Program-made: the position numbers and the translations under genes | Part shown: one piece after another, positions 1 through 10,100 of the stretch | How the letters are laid out: each line of letters begins with the position of its first letter | How positions within the stretch are numbered: position 1 is the first letter of the stretch | Source: Atopsyche davidsoni | Lineage: Eukaryota > Arthropoda > Insecta > Trichoptera > Hydrobiosidae | Assembly: GCA_022113835.1 (NCBI GenBank) | Contig: JAILWY010000002.1 | Coordinates: 2,582,501 to 2,646,500 of the forward strand | Direction of reading: 5' to 3' | Length of the DNA stretch: 64,000 nucleotides | The notes under the pieces: model-generated | The model's input: the letters and a program-made list of their open reading frames with translations, nothing else | Told to the model about the DNA's origin: nothing | The model's database searches: none

Positions 1-2449
1 GATTTTCGTATTTTGGATGTCTCCTGCTCGTATGGAATGTTGAATCCGCCGATCCTCGTTTTACTGGTTAAGTAGAGGCACTATTTCTGGAATCAAACAT
101 TGAACCACCAGTTACGTGTAATTAGTATGTCGCTACTGCTTAAGATTTAAACATTCTTGTTAGCCAGCTGTGATGTCACAAGTAAAGGAAACATTGCCGT
201 TTTATGTGTTTGTCACACTTGACGAGCGACCCTCTCTCTCGAGTGCTGAGAACAATCGAGAAAGTCCTCTATTTTGAACGATGCGAAAACCAATAACGAT
301 TAATATGACAAGTTGACGGAATCAAATTGAAAAAAAAACAAGAAATGAGACGGAAATGAGGCATCGAGACGGGTCTAGATAATGTTGGTCTTGTTATTAT
401 TGGACTCAAAAATATCGCCGAAAAATTGAATGGCTTTGAATTTTCAAGTGCGATTTCGTTGATTAAAAAAAATAATTATTACGTTTTTTTACGGTGGTTT
501 TGTTTTAATTAGTTTCTTGAAAAAGTCCGAGCGCAGGCATCTTTTAATATAAAAATGTTGAACCCACATTTCCTCGGCTATCGTGGCCTGTACTTTACCA
601 ATTGAGCCTCGGTGCTTGTGTGGAATCGATATGCCTAAGTTGCTTAAATAAATATTTGATTACTCACGAGTACTTTTTGCGTATACGTTATTAAACGCAG
701 TTTCAGTCTTGTAAGGGTATATGGTTATTTTAAGTCCATTATACGAAGCGAAAGCGTCAACCATTGATATGCAAACCTTATAAGCTTCAAGGACTGTGCA
801 TTGCTGATACTCGGCTTTATTATGCGGTTTTAAGTTTCAGTTAATTGTTTCCAGATTACTATATATTAAATGTTTATTATATATAAATTTGGGGCTGGGA
901 TTTAATCGGATAATATGCAGACATGGCTGCGTTTAATCGCCTGATGGTAGTGCTGGTTATTAATAGAGAATGTGTTGTACTTTCGCTCGGCATTGAAATT
1001 CTGATTAACGAAAACAATAGCTTACAAGCTCCCGACGTCACTCATGTATCCTAACGCGTTGTTAATTAAAATTGCTTGTATTGTTTTCATTTATCAATAA
1101 TAAAACAATATGATTATTTTTAAATATTAAGGCTAGCTACACACGTTGCTACCCAATTGACAAACGAACAGTAACTGACCAATAGCGTTTTATTTTGCAT
1201 TGTTAGATACTTAGATAATACATTAAAAAAACACTAAAAATAAGAGTACGCTATTGGCTAATTACCATTCAGTTAAATGCTGATTAAATTAACTCAGTTT
1301 TTTTTTACACTTTCTTTTTTTTTATTCAAGAGTTTAAACCCGAAAGTTTGAATCAGCATAACGGTAGATAATGTGGCGTTTGGATAAATTTGTATCGTTT
1401 AATCAACCGATTGTTATCTTGAATAGTTCCTATCAGGTCGATTAAATGGTAATTCCCATCATGGTTTTTTTTATTTCCAAATCTTAACTTAATACTATCT
1501 GCGTATTTGTGAACGCATTAACATAAACTACGCTTATTAAGTTATTTGGATCATAGTAATAGAAATGGATAATTTACGATTAATTAAACAAAGCTTTACG
1601 CAATTTATGCGACGAGTTGACCATATAAAAAAAATCACTGTGTTCGGCGTAGAAGTGTGGATTTCCAGAGATTTTTATTTTTCAGCTATGGTTAGAGCGT
1701 GACTTTCATGAATGGGGATGAATTTTATAGCTTATCGATCGCGCCATAAACTATGGCGATAACTTTATATTGTAATACGAAGCGTTCGCCGTGAATCAGT
1801 TTACGCGATGGCGTCATGTCCGTCGCCATTTCCGGAAGCAAATTGAATGAGCATCATTGCACGGCGTCGCCAACAGCATTTGACGTTTCCGGGATAAAAG
1901 TGAGTGAGGGAGTCGTGATAAATAATGTAAAAACACGTATCACTCGGATGAAACGACTCGTGATCCACACAGCTGCATTTGCGCACTGGAACAATTATTG
2001 AATTTAGATTATCAAGATCTAAGTTTAAAGCAATATAAATATGAAACAAAATCAAGTATGGATATTATTTCACAGTATTCAAATATTAAAAAAATAAGAA
2101 TCAATATTTACTGTTATTCAGGAACATCTTCGGTCTTGTTCAAAAATCTTCTAATTCACTTAGTTGTTTACAATAAATCAAAACTGTAGCATCCTATTGA
2201 TAAAATTCAGAAAAATTTTCGTCTTATCATTCCTTTACAAAGATACACTTCTTCGAATATTACTTAATATCAGATAATATAATTTTATTATCTCTGATTA
2301 TTATTCACTTATATTTCATGATTGCGTGGCATTCCATTACAAGTGAAATTTCTAATATGAACTTGATTTTTATGTCCGTATCATCCACCTTTACCTTAAA
2401 ATAAATCAGAAACGTTGTCCGGTCACCTGCAATGTAAAATAATACTTAA

Positions 2450-2453
<4 letters not shown>
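1..2453. other. AT-rich non-coding DNA, left flank of tRNA-His array
   Basis: No credible coding region is seen. It may be part of the last intron of the PNPT1-like gene, because no other exon of that gene was recognised upstream of 24844. It contains one copy of dispersed palindromic repeat family D near 1130-1275. A short patch at 1806-1840 places ATGGCG, CGCCAT and the palindrome TTCCGGAA close together (YY1-like and ETS-like words). Nothing else stands out. Confidence 0.5.
1130..1275. repeat. Dispersed palindromic repeat, family D copy 1
   Basis: Shares an ACACACGTTGCTAC-type end and the word CCAATAGCG with copies near 45010, 55080, 56780 and, more weakly, 29640. The internal words CCAATAGCG and CGCTATTGG form an inverted pair about 60 bp apart, as in the 56.8-kb copy. 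No coding capacity. Probably a short non-autonomous element; no target duplication was resolved here. Confidence 0.4.

Positions 2454-2494
<41 letters not shown>
2454..2494. repeat. (TA)n microsatellite at module 1 start
   Basis: Pure TA dinucleotide tract that runs straight into GGCA and tRNA-His copy 1. Equivalent tracts precede copies 4 and 13. Confidence 0.95.
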
Positions 2495-2496
<2 letters not shown>

Positions 2497-2498
2497 CA

Positions 2499-2570
2499 GC
2501 CGTGATCGTCTAGTGGTCAGGACCCCACGTTGTGGCCGTGGTAACCCGGGTTCAAATCCTGGTCACGGCA
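2499..2570 (+). tRNA. tRNA-His (GTG), copy 1
   Basis: A 72-nt cloverleaf. The acceptor stem GCCGTGA pairs with TCACGGC, followed by discriminator A. The anticodon stem CCACG/CGTGG encloses loop TTGTGGC, giving anticodon GTG (His) with T33. The T arm is CCGGG/CCTGG with loop TTCAAAT. CCA is not encoded, as expected in a nucleus, and G-1 of mature tRNA-His would be added after transcription (known biology). The base before the gene is A, so no G-1 is encoded. The Pol III stop is unusually distant: T3 at +26 and T5 at +30 after the gene. First copy of module 1; directly follows (TA)n-GGCA. Confidence 0.93.
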
Positions 2571-2677
2571 GTGTTAATCGCACGCAGGGCGGAGATTTCT
2601 TTTTAAAATTATTTCTATTTATCAGAAAAGCGCACAAGAAAATATGAAATTATGTATGCCCTTCACCAGCTCCGGCA

Positions 2678-2749
2678 GCCGTGATCGTCTAGTGGTCAGG
2701 ACCCCACGTTGTGGCCGTGGTAACCCGGGTTCAAATCCTGGTCACGGCA
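2678..2749 (+). tRNA. tRNA-His (GTG), copy 2
   Basis: Identical to copy 1 over all 72 nt. The 3' trailer with its T5 stop is conserved. The A-type spacer (CCCTTCACC) precedes it. Confidence 0.93.
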
Positions 2750-2856
2750 GTGTTAATCGCACGCAGGGCGGAGATTTCTTTTTAAAATTATTTCTTTTTA
2801 TCAGAAAAGCGCACAAGAAAATATGAAATTATGTATGCCCTTCACCAGCTCCGGCA

Positions 2857-2928
2857 GCCGTGATCGTCTAGTGGTCAGGACCCCACGTTGTGGCCGTGGT
2901 AACCCGGGTTCAAATCCTGGTCACGGCA
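2857..2928 (+). tRNA. tRNA-His (GTG), copy 3
   Basis: Identical to copy 1. Last gene of module 1; its spacer changes after the T-run (TTTTAATCAGATAAACG) into the ~400-bp intermodule sequence. Confidence 0.93.
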
Positions 2929-2989
2929 GTGTTAATCGCACGCAGGGCGGAGATTTCTTTTTAAAATTATTTCTTTTAATCAGATAAAC

Positions 2990-3292
2990 GTAATACAGAA
3001 CGGAGTTCGTCATTCATTGTACCTTTTCCTAGATTTTTTTTATTTTTTGTTTCTTGAATTCGAACGAAGCTTGAAAGATGGATTCGATTAATATGAAAAA
3101 CATCGTCATTTTAATTTTAGACTGAGACTTCTTTGACTTGCGAATCGAGTTGTGCCGCTGTGTCTGCATTCAATGAAAAGTCTAGATGTGCCATGCCTAG
3201 TCATTTGCTTAATCATGTTTACGTAAAACACGGTTTAATGATATTTTATTGATATAATATATACATTTATTTTAAATATTTATTCTTATCAG

Positions 3293-3295
<3 letters not shown>
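2990..3295. other. Intermodule spacer 1
   Basis: tRNA-free AT-rich DNA repeated near 4910-5215 and 6830-7133. No open reading frame. It leads into a (TA)n tract at 3296-3336. It could hold an upstream control or replication function for the array, but no motif proves this. Confidence 0.7.
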
Positions 3296-3338
<43 letters not shown>

Positions 3339-3340
3339 CA

Positions 3341-3412
3341 GCCATGATCGTCTAGTGGTCAGGACCCCACGTTGTGGCCGTGGTAACCCGGGTTCAAATC
3401 CTGGTCACGGCA
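3341..3412 (+). tRNA. tRNA-His (GTG), copy 4, G4A variant
   Basis: As copy 1 except for A at position 4 (GCCATGATCG). This changes the 4-68 acceptor pair from G-C to A-C. It is the first gene of module 2, directly after (TA)n-GGCA. Pairing is weakened, so it may be a poor substrate for processing or charging. The internal promoter boxes are untouched. Confidence 0.85.
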
Positions 3413-3520
3413 GTGTTAATCGCACGCAGGGCGGAGATTTCTTTTTAAAATTATTTCTTTTTATCAGATAAGCGCACAAGAAAATATGAAAATGATGTAT
3501 GCATTTTATCAGCTCAGGCA

Positions 3521-3592
3521 GCCGTGATCGTCTAGTGGTCAGGACCCCACGTTGTGGCCGTGGTAACCCGGGTTCAAATCCTGGTCACGGCA
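3521..3592 (+). tRNA. tRNA-His (GTG), copy 5
   Basis: Identical to copy 1; preceded by a B-type spacer (GCATTTTATCAGCTCAGGCA). Confidence 0.93.
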
Positions 3593-3699
3593 GTGTTAAT
3601 CGCACGCAGGGCGGAGATTTCTTTTTAAAATTATTTCTTTTTATCAGAAAAGCGCACAAGAAAATATGAAATTATGTATGCCCTTCACCAGCTCCGGCA

Positions 3700-3771
3700 G
3701 CCGTGATCGTCTAGTGGTCAGGACCCCACGTTGTGGCCGTGGTAACCCGGGTTCAAATCCTGGTCACGGCA
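3700..3771 (+). tRNA. tRNA-His (GTG), copy 6
   Basis: Identical to copy 1; preceded by an A-type spacer. Confidence 0.93.
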
Positions 3772-3879
3772 GTGTTAATCGCACGCAGGGCGGAGATTTC
3801 TTTTTAAAATTATTTCTTTTTATCAGATAAGCGCACAAGAAAATATGAAAATGATGTATGCATTTTATCAGCTCAGGCA

Positions 3880-3951
3880 GCCGTGATCGTCTAGTGGTCA
3901 GGACCCCACGTTGTGGCCGTGGTAACCCGGGTTCAAATCCTGGTCACGGCA
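3880..3951 (+). tRNA. tRNA-His (GTG), copy 7
   Basis: Identical to copy 1; preceded by a B-type spacer. Confidence 0.93.
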
Positions 3952-4058
3952 GTGTTAATCGCACGCAGGGCGGAGATTTCTTTTTAAAATTATTTCTTTT
4001 TATCAGAAAAGCGCACAAGAAAATATGAAATTATGTATGCCCTTCACCAGCTCCGGCA

Positions 4059-4130
4059 GCCGTGATCGTCTAGTGGTCAGGACCCCACGTTGTGGCCGTG
4101 GTAACCCGGGTTCAAATCCTGGTCACGGCA
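4059..4130 (+). tRNA. tRNA-His (GTG), copy 8
   Basis: Identical to copy 1; preceded by an A-type spacer. Confidence 0.93.
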
Positions 4131-4237
4131 GTGTTAATCGCACGCAGGGCGGAGATTTCTTTTTAAAATTATTTCTTTTTATCAGAAAAGCGCACAAGAA
4201 AATATGAAATTATGTATGCCCTTCACCAGCTCCGGCA

Positions 4238-4309
4238 GCCGTGATCGTCTAGTGGTCAGGACCCCACGTTGTGGCCGTGGTAACCCGGGTTCAAATCCTG
4301 GTCACGGCA
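4238..4309 (+). tRNA. tRNA-His (GTG), copy 9
   Basis: Identical to copy 1; preceded by an A-type spacer. Confidence 0.93.
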
Positions 4310-4417
4310 GTGTTAATCGCACGCAGGGCGGAGATTTCTTTTTAAAATTATTTCTTTTTATCAGATAAGCGCACAAGAAAATATGAAAATGATGTATGCA
4401 TTTTATCAGCTCAGGCA

Positions 4418-4489
4418 GCCGTGATCGTCTAGTGGTCAGGACCCCACGTTGTGGCCGTGGTAACCCGGGTTCAAATCCTGGTCACGGCA
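4418..4489 (+). tRNA. tRNA-His (GTG), copy 10
   Basis: Identical to copy 1; preceded by a B-type spacer. Confidence 0.93.
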
Positions 4490-4597
4490 GTGTTAATCGC
4501 ACGCAGGGCGGAGATTTCTTTTTAAAATTATTTCTTTTTATCAGATAAGCGCACAAGAAAATATGAAAATGATGTATGCATTTTATCAGCTCAGGCA

Positions 4598-4669
4598 GCC
4601 GTGATCGTCTAGTGGTCAGGACCCCACGTTGTGGCCGTGGTAACCCGGGTTCAAATCCTGGTCACGGCA
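4598..4669 (+). tRNA. tRNA-His (GTG), copy 11
   Basis: Identical to copy 1; preceded by a B-type spacer. Confidence 0.93.
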
Positions 4670-4776
4670 GTGTTAATCGCACGCAGGGCGGAGATTTCTT
4701 TTTAAAATTATTTCTTTTTATCAGATAAGCGCACAAGAAAATATGAAATTATGTATGCCCTTCACCAGCTCCGGCA

Positions 4777-4848
4777 GCCGTGATCGTCTAGTGGTCAGGA
4801 CCCCACGTTGTGGCCGTGGTAACCCGGGTTCAAATCCTGGTCACGGCA
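4777..4848 (+). tRNA. tRNA-His (GTG), copy 12
   Basis: Identical to copy 1; last gene of module 2, followed by the ~400-bp intermodule spacer. Confidence 0.93.
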
Positions 4849-4909
4849 GTGTTAATCGCACGCAGGGCGGAGATTTCTTTTTAAAATTATTTCTTTTAAT
4901 CAGATAAAC

Positions 4910-5212
4910 GTAATACAGAACGGAGTTCGTCATTCATTGTACCTTTTCCTAGATTTTTTTTATTTTTTGTTTCTTGAATTCGAACGAAGCTTGAAAGATG
5001 GATTCGATTAATATGAAAAACATCGTCATTTTAATTTTAGACTGAGACTTCTTTGACTTGCGAATCGAGTTGTGCCGCTGTGTCTGCATTCAATGAAAAG
5101 TCTAGATGTGCCATGCCTAGTCATTTGCTTAATCATGTTTACGTAAAACACGGTTTAATGATATTTTATTGATATAATATATACATTTATTTTAAATATT
5201 TATTCTTATCAG

Positions 5213-5215
<3 letters not shown>
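4910..5215. other. Intermodule spacer 2
   Basis: Exact copy of spacer 1; leads into the (TA)n tract at 5216-5256. Confidence 0.8.
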
Positions 5216-5258
<43 letters not shown>

Positions 5259-5260
5259 CA

Positions 5261-5332
5261 GCCATGATCGTCTAGTGGTCAGGACCCCACGTTGTGGCCG
5301 TGGTAACCCGGGTTCAAATCCTGGTCACGGCA
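5261..5332 (+). tRNA. tRNA-His (GTG), copy 13, G4A variant
   Basis: Same A4 variant as copy 4 and at the same place in its module, directly after (TA)n-GGCA. Confidence 0.85.
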
Positions 5333-5440
5333 GTGTTAATCGCACGCAGGGCGGAGATTTCTTTTTAAAATTATTTCTTTTTATCAGATAAGCGCACAAG
5401 AAAATATGAAAATGATGTATGCATTTTATCAGCTCAGGCA

Positions 5441-5512
5441 GCCGTGATCGTCTAGTGGTCAGGACCCCACGTTGTGGCCGTGGTAACCCGGGTTCAAATC
5501 CTGGTCACGGCA
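5441..5512 (+). tRNA. tRNA-His (GTG), copy 14
   Basis: Identical to copy 1; counterpart of copy 5. Confidence 0.93.
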
Positions 5513-5619
5513 GTGTTAATCGCACGCAGGGCGGAGATTTCTTTTTAAAATTATTTCTTTTTATCAGAAAAGCGCACAAGAAAATATGAAATTATGTATG
5601 CCCTTCACCAGCTCCGGCA

Positions 5620-5691
5620 GCCGTGATCGTCTAGTGGTCAGGACCCCACGTTGTGGCCGTGGTAACCCGGGTTCAAATCCTGGTCACGGCA
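5620..5691 (+). tRNA. tRNA-His (GTG), copy 15
   Basis: Identical to copy 1; counterpart of copy 6. Confidence 0.93.
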
Positions 5692-5799
5692 GTGTTAATC
5701 GCACGCAGGGCGGAGATTTCTTTTTAAAATTATTTCTTTTTATCAGATAAGCGCACAAGAAAATATGAAAATGATGTATGCATTTTATCAGCTCAGGCA

Positions 5800-5871
5800 G
5801 CCGTGATCGTCTAGTGGTCAGGACCCCACGTTGTGGCCGTGGTAACCCGGGTTCAAATCCTGGTCACGGCA
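5800..5871 (+). tRNA. tRNA-His (GTG), copy 16
   Basis: Identical to copy 1; counterpart of copy 7. Confidence 0.93.
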
Positions 5872-5978
5872 GTGTTAATCGCACGCAGGGCGGAGATTTC
5901 TTTTTAAAATTATTTCTTTTTATCAGAAAAGCGCACAAGAAAATATGAAATTATGTATGCCCTTCACCAGCTCCGGCA

Positions 5979-6050
5979 GCCGTGATCGTCTAGTGGTCAG
6001 GACCCCACGTTGTGGCCGTGGTAACCCGGGTTCAAATCCTGGTCACGGCA
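5979..6050 (+). tRNA. tRNA-His (GTG), copy 17
   Basis: Identical to copy 1; counterpart of copy 8. Confidence 0.93.
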
Positions 6051-6157
6051 GTGTTAATCGCACGCAGGGCGGAGATTTCTTTTTAAAATTATTTCTTTTT
6101 ATCAGAAAAGCGCACAAGAAAATATGAAATTATGTATGCCCTTCACCAGCTCCGGCA

Positions 6158-6229
6158 GCCGTGATCGTCTAGTGGTCAGGACCCCACGTTGTGGCCGTGG
6201 TAACCCGGGTTCAAATCCTGGTCACGGCA
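6158..6229 (+). tRNA. tRNA-His (GTG), copy 18
   Basis: Identical to copy 1; counterpart of copy 9. Confidence 0.93.
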
Positions 6230-6337
6230 GTGTTAATCGCACGCAGGGCGGAGATTTCTTTTTAAAATTATTTCTTTTTATCAGATAAGCGCACAAGAAA
6301 ATATGAAAATGATGTATGCATTTTATCAGCTCAGGCA

Positions 6338-6409
6338 GCCGTGATCGTCTAGTGGTCAGGACCCCACGTTGTGGCCGTGGTAACCCGGGTTCAAATCCTG
6401 GTCACGGCA
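6338..6409 (+). tRNA. tRNA-His (GTG), copy 19
   Basis: Identical to copy 1; counterpart of copy 10. Confidence 0.93.
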
Positions 6410-6517
6410 GTGTTAATCGCACGCAGGGCGGAGATTTCTTTTTAAAATTATTTCTTTTTATCAGATAAGCGCACAAGAAAATATGAAAATGATGTATGCA
6501 TTTTATCAGCTCAGGCA

Positions 6518-6589
6518 GCCGTGATCGTCTAGTGGTCAGGACCCCACGTTGTGGCCGTGGTAACCCGGGTTCAAATCCTGGTCACGGCA
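6518..6589 (+). tRNA. tRNA-His (GTG), copy 20
   Basis: Identical to copy 1; counterpart of copy 11. Confidence 0.93.
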
Positions 6590-6696
6590 GTGTTAATCGC
6601 ACGCAGGGCGGAGATTTCTTTTTAAAATTATTTCTTTTTATCAGATAAGCGCACAAGAAAATATGAAATTATGTATGCCCTTCACCAGCTCCGGCA

Positions 6697-6768
6697 GCCG
6701 TGATCGTCTAGTGGTCAGGACCCCACGTTGTGGCCGTGGTAACCCGGGTTCAAATCCTGGTCACGGCA
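6697..6768 (+). tRNA. tRNA-His (GTG), copy 21
   Basis: Identical to copy 1; last gene of the array. Confidence 0.93.
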
Positions 6769-6829
6769 GTGTTAATCGCACGCAGGGCGGAGATTTCTTT
6801 TTAAAATTATTTCTTTTAATCAGATAAAC

Positions 6830-7133
6830 GTAATACAGAACGGAGTTCGTCATTCATTGTGCCTTTTCCTAGATTTTTTTTATTTTTTGTTTCTTGAATT
6901 CGAACGAAGCTTGAAAGATGGATTCGATTAATATGAAAAACATCGTCATTTTAATTTTAGACTGAGACTTCTTTGACTTGCGAATCGAGTTGTGCCGCTG
7001 TGTCTGCATTCAATGAAAAGTCTAGATGTGCCATGCCTAGTCATTTGCTTAATCATGTTTACGTAAAACACGGTTTAATGATATTTTATTGATATAATAT
7101 ATACATTTATTTTAAATATTTATTCTTATCAGT
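6830..7133. other. Intermodule spacer 3, array end
   Basis: Copy of spacers 1 and 2 with one visible difference (G at 6861 where the others have A). It stops at ATCAGT; the (TA)n tract found after the other copies is missing, so this is the right border of the array. Confidence 0.75.
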
Positions 7134-10100
7134 TTTATTCACGTGCAAATTAAAAATAATATTTTACATAGATGGCGGTGTGGTCATAATAATGGTTTAT
7201 TTTCTGATGATTGTTGACTATTCAATAGAAGAGTATTAGCCAACCGTATAAGTTAAATGTGTCAGCAATATTCTTATAGTACACCAATTATATATATTTT
7301 ATTGTTATTCATGCTTGGAAATAATTAACAAAGGAAATCAATTTACTCAAAACGACGAGAAGTATCTTAATTTTTACCCACACGTTACGGCCATCGTGGT
7401 CATTAAATATAAAATATACAAAGTCCTACCTGTTATCAATCACTCGCGAATTTTGACGTCATAGTGTTGAAATATCGGGCATTAGTAAACTATGTTTTAG
7501 TTGAATAAAAATGGTGGCTGTGCTGCGTGTTTTTGGTTGTTTTATTGGGTTTTGGGAAAACGCAGGTATCATCTTTTTGAGAAAACAGTTTTGGAATTTT
7601 ATCGGTAACGTTGTAAAATATTTTTTCAAACTAGAAGCCTTATATGAAAAATTCATGTTATTTATTGAAAAACTATTTTCCAATTCTATAGTCTTATCTC
7701 TTTCTAAATTATTTATGTGACGGGTTTTTTTTTTTAACACGTTTCTCTTTACACGTCATCGTCAGATTTAATGAATTATGTATATTTCTCGCACCCCTTG
7801 TTTCGAAAAAATAGTTAGAAAAACTTCGATGAAAAAAAGACTCTGAAAAAAAAATCAATGAGAACATGGTACAACTGTGGCGGGCCTCGCTGGATTTTTC
7901 GCTTTAATGGTGTCCGGCACTTGTCGGAAGGCCTTCATTTGGGTTTATAACTAATAAACATATATAACTATATATGTCTAATTAAAATCTTATATGGATC
8001 AAAGTGTTTCAAAGTAAATTCGATGTAATTACGGTAATGCCCGACTTTGTTAAATTTTTGTGTAATATGAGTATTAAATGTTTGTTTTTTTCAAATATTT
8101 TTACATTTTATAAAAATATTTCAATTTCAAAAAGCGTTTTATTTTTCAGCAAATCGCAATTAGTCTTCCTTTCATTAAAAAAATAAATTAAATTCGAAAT
8201 TCCTGACTGTTGACGCAAAAATCTCAACCCAGCTCTCGCGGGAGAGCTTTTGCTTCAATTGTATTTCAAGGTCAAGTACATTATAACCCCCGTCAGTAGA
8301 ATTCCTCCCCGTTCTTGATTCAATCCATTCCCGAGGGCGCCAGGGCGAGGTTTCCTCCTTAATAAAATTAAAGCGTTCATCCCCTGTGTTGATTTACTAC
8401 TGCGATAAGCGACGGCCCTCGCCCTGTCCCCGCGGAACCACCCCTGCGTGAGGCCGGAGGCTCTACACACCTAAAAGAGATTCTCACTTTTTACCTGATT
8501 AAAAATATTTTTATATTTAAGCATTCGTTATGTATAGTATATATAATATATAAATCTCATTATATTTTTTTCACCCATATATTCTACTGCTCGTGTAATT
8601 GTCCATGCAAAATTTGAAAAAAAACGCGATACGGTATGTGCTAAGAGGCTTTAATAGAGCACTCAAACAAACACACACAGGCTTAAAAAAAAAATAACTA
8701 TGTAAAATTTCTTAAAAAGTACATTCATCGTGTCAATGCTGAGTTGGGTGCGTTCTCTCCAGCCTCGTGCAGAGATGACTCCGGCCCTTCCAGCTCTCTC
8801 GGCCGAGTCTCATTCCGAGTGTATTTTTGCTAGACTTAGCACAGGCGTAATTTTAAACAATTTGAAGCCCCGCCAGCTCCCCGCTGTGTATGTAAATCCT
8901 CTGCTAACGAATGCACAACGCGGGGAGATTATATCATAGGCGATCCTGGACCATGGCGCTTGTCCGGGCTAACTCCGGATTCTTATTGTTTTGTGACATC
9001 ACCGGAAGTACTTCTCAGGATATCAGAAAGGATGTACTGTATGCGTATGTTTGGAAAGAACGCAGACGAGCTATATATTAAAAAACGACCCAACGAGCAG
9101 CTAGCTATACCAAGCAAAAAAAACCTGTATGGTACTTAAATAATATAGTATATTACACAAAAATAATTAAAGAAAAATTCTGTGAAAAGTATTTGACAGC
9201 CTGTTAATCGCCGTTCACTCTAATTAGTCTTCCAGAGCTCGGGCGTGGATCGGCGAGATTCCTATCCGTCCCTCGTGCAGCTCGGTTATTTCTCGACTCT
9301 TTTACCGCGCCAATCAAACGCTATCTCTAGAGTAAGGCGGCTTAATTTAATTAGCCGTTAAACACCCGCGCGGGTTGCCACAAACAAAGCCCTTAATCAC
9401 GTCGCCCACACCTGACGAGAGCTTACATCGCTCTGCAAACGAGCTTACTGCGCCGCGGCGTGTTGAGCTCCGGCCCCCTAATCCCGCCGAAGGATCCGAG
9501 AATCGAGCCCGGGACTTAGAGCTTTTTGCTAAGGCCCCCACAGACGCCACACTTTGCCTTCCTTATAAGTAAATTTGAAATAATAAACCCGCGCGATTCA
9601 ACAAATTTTTTGTTGTTGTGATAAACCGTGTGTATGTGTTTATACTCGTATATAGATGGAAATTAAAATGTATGTAGACAGTAACTTAATACCGCCTCGT
9701 GGCTTAAACCTTAAACGCTTATCGACCTTCGGTTTCTGAGTTCGAATCTGGATAGAGCTTTATAGCTTTATAGAGCTTATACATTTGTGTATACCGGAAA
9801 GTCACATGGCATAAGCAACTTGCCCACCTATCTATAAATTCTTTTGTCATATTTTATAAGATGTGTTTTAGAAGTAGATATCGATTTGAATTTAAGATAT
9901 ATCAATATTTTTTTTTTATAAATTTTATGTTGTGTTTTACGATTACACATTTGGAAGTCTGTTTTACAAGTAATCGAATAAGTTATATTTCTCATTTAGT
10001 CGGTCTAAATTAATCGCGTTGTCTCTTGAGAGCTTTAGTCAGGGCGTCAAAAGCTCCAGTGACTTGTGTCGCATCGCTAGATAGAAATGGACTAAAAATA

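Larger units (their letters stand above)
3001..4920 (+). repeat. 1920-bp higher-order unit, copy 1 (phase arbitrary)
   Basis: Compared by eye line by line with 4921-6840 and found identical at every base, including the lengths of the (TA)n tract and homopolymers. Contains tRNA-His copies 4-12 and one ~400-bp spacer. Spacer order after copies 4 to 11 is B A B A A B B A, where A is the CCCTTCACC type and B the GCATTTTATC type. Confidence 0.92.
4921..6840 (+). repeat. 1920-bp higher-order unit, copy 2
   Basis: Exact copy of 3001-4920, carrying tRNA-His copies 13-21. Identity of the dinucleotide tract is unusual for an old duplication. It implies very recent unequal exchange or conversion, or an assembly artefact. 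Confidence 0.92.
2454..7133 (+). repeat. Higher-order tandem array of tRNA-His genes
   Basis: A ~180-bp unit (72-bp tRNA-His gene plus ~107-bp spacer) is repeated 21 times in three modules. Module 1 has copies 1-3; modules 2 and 3 have nine copies each. Each module starts with a (TA)n tract joined directly to GGCA and the first tRNA, and ends with a ~400-bp tRNA-free spacer. Two spacer types alternate: one with ATGTATGCCCTTCACC, the other with GATGTATGCATTTTATC. Modules 2 and 3 are exact 1920-bp copies, and the third spacer differs from the second by one base (6861). The array ends about 7133, where the (TA)n tract is replaced by unrelated sequence. Assembly duplication of a repeat is an alternative to real amplification. 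Confidence 0.93.

Noticed and set aside
2644..6127. Three identical 60-codon open frames over the tRNA-His units
   Set aside because: They simply translate the tRNA gene and its spacer. The repeated protein is a by-product of DNA repetition.
2454..7133. CRISPR-like appearance (regular repeat and spacer)
   Set aside because: The repeat is a 72-nt tRNA with long, repeated spacers, and the genome is eukaryotic. No cas genes.
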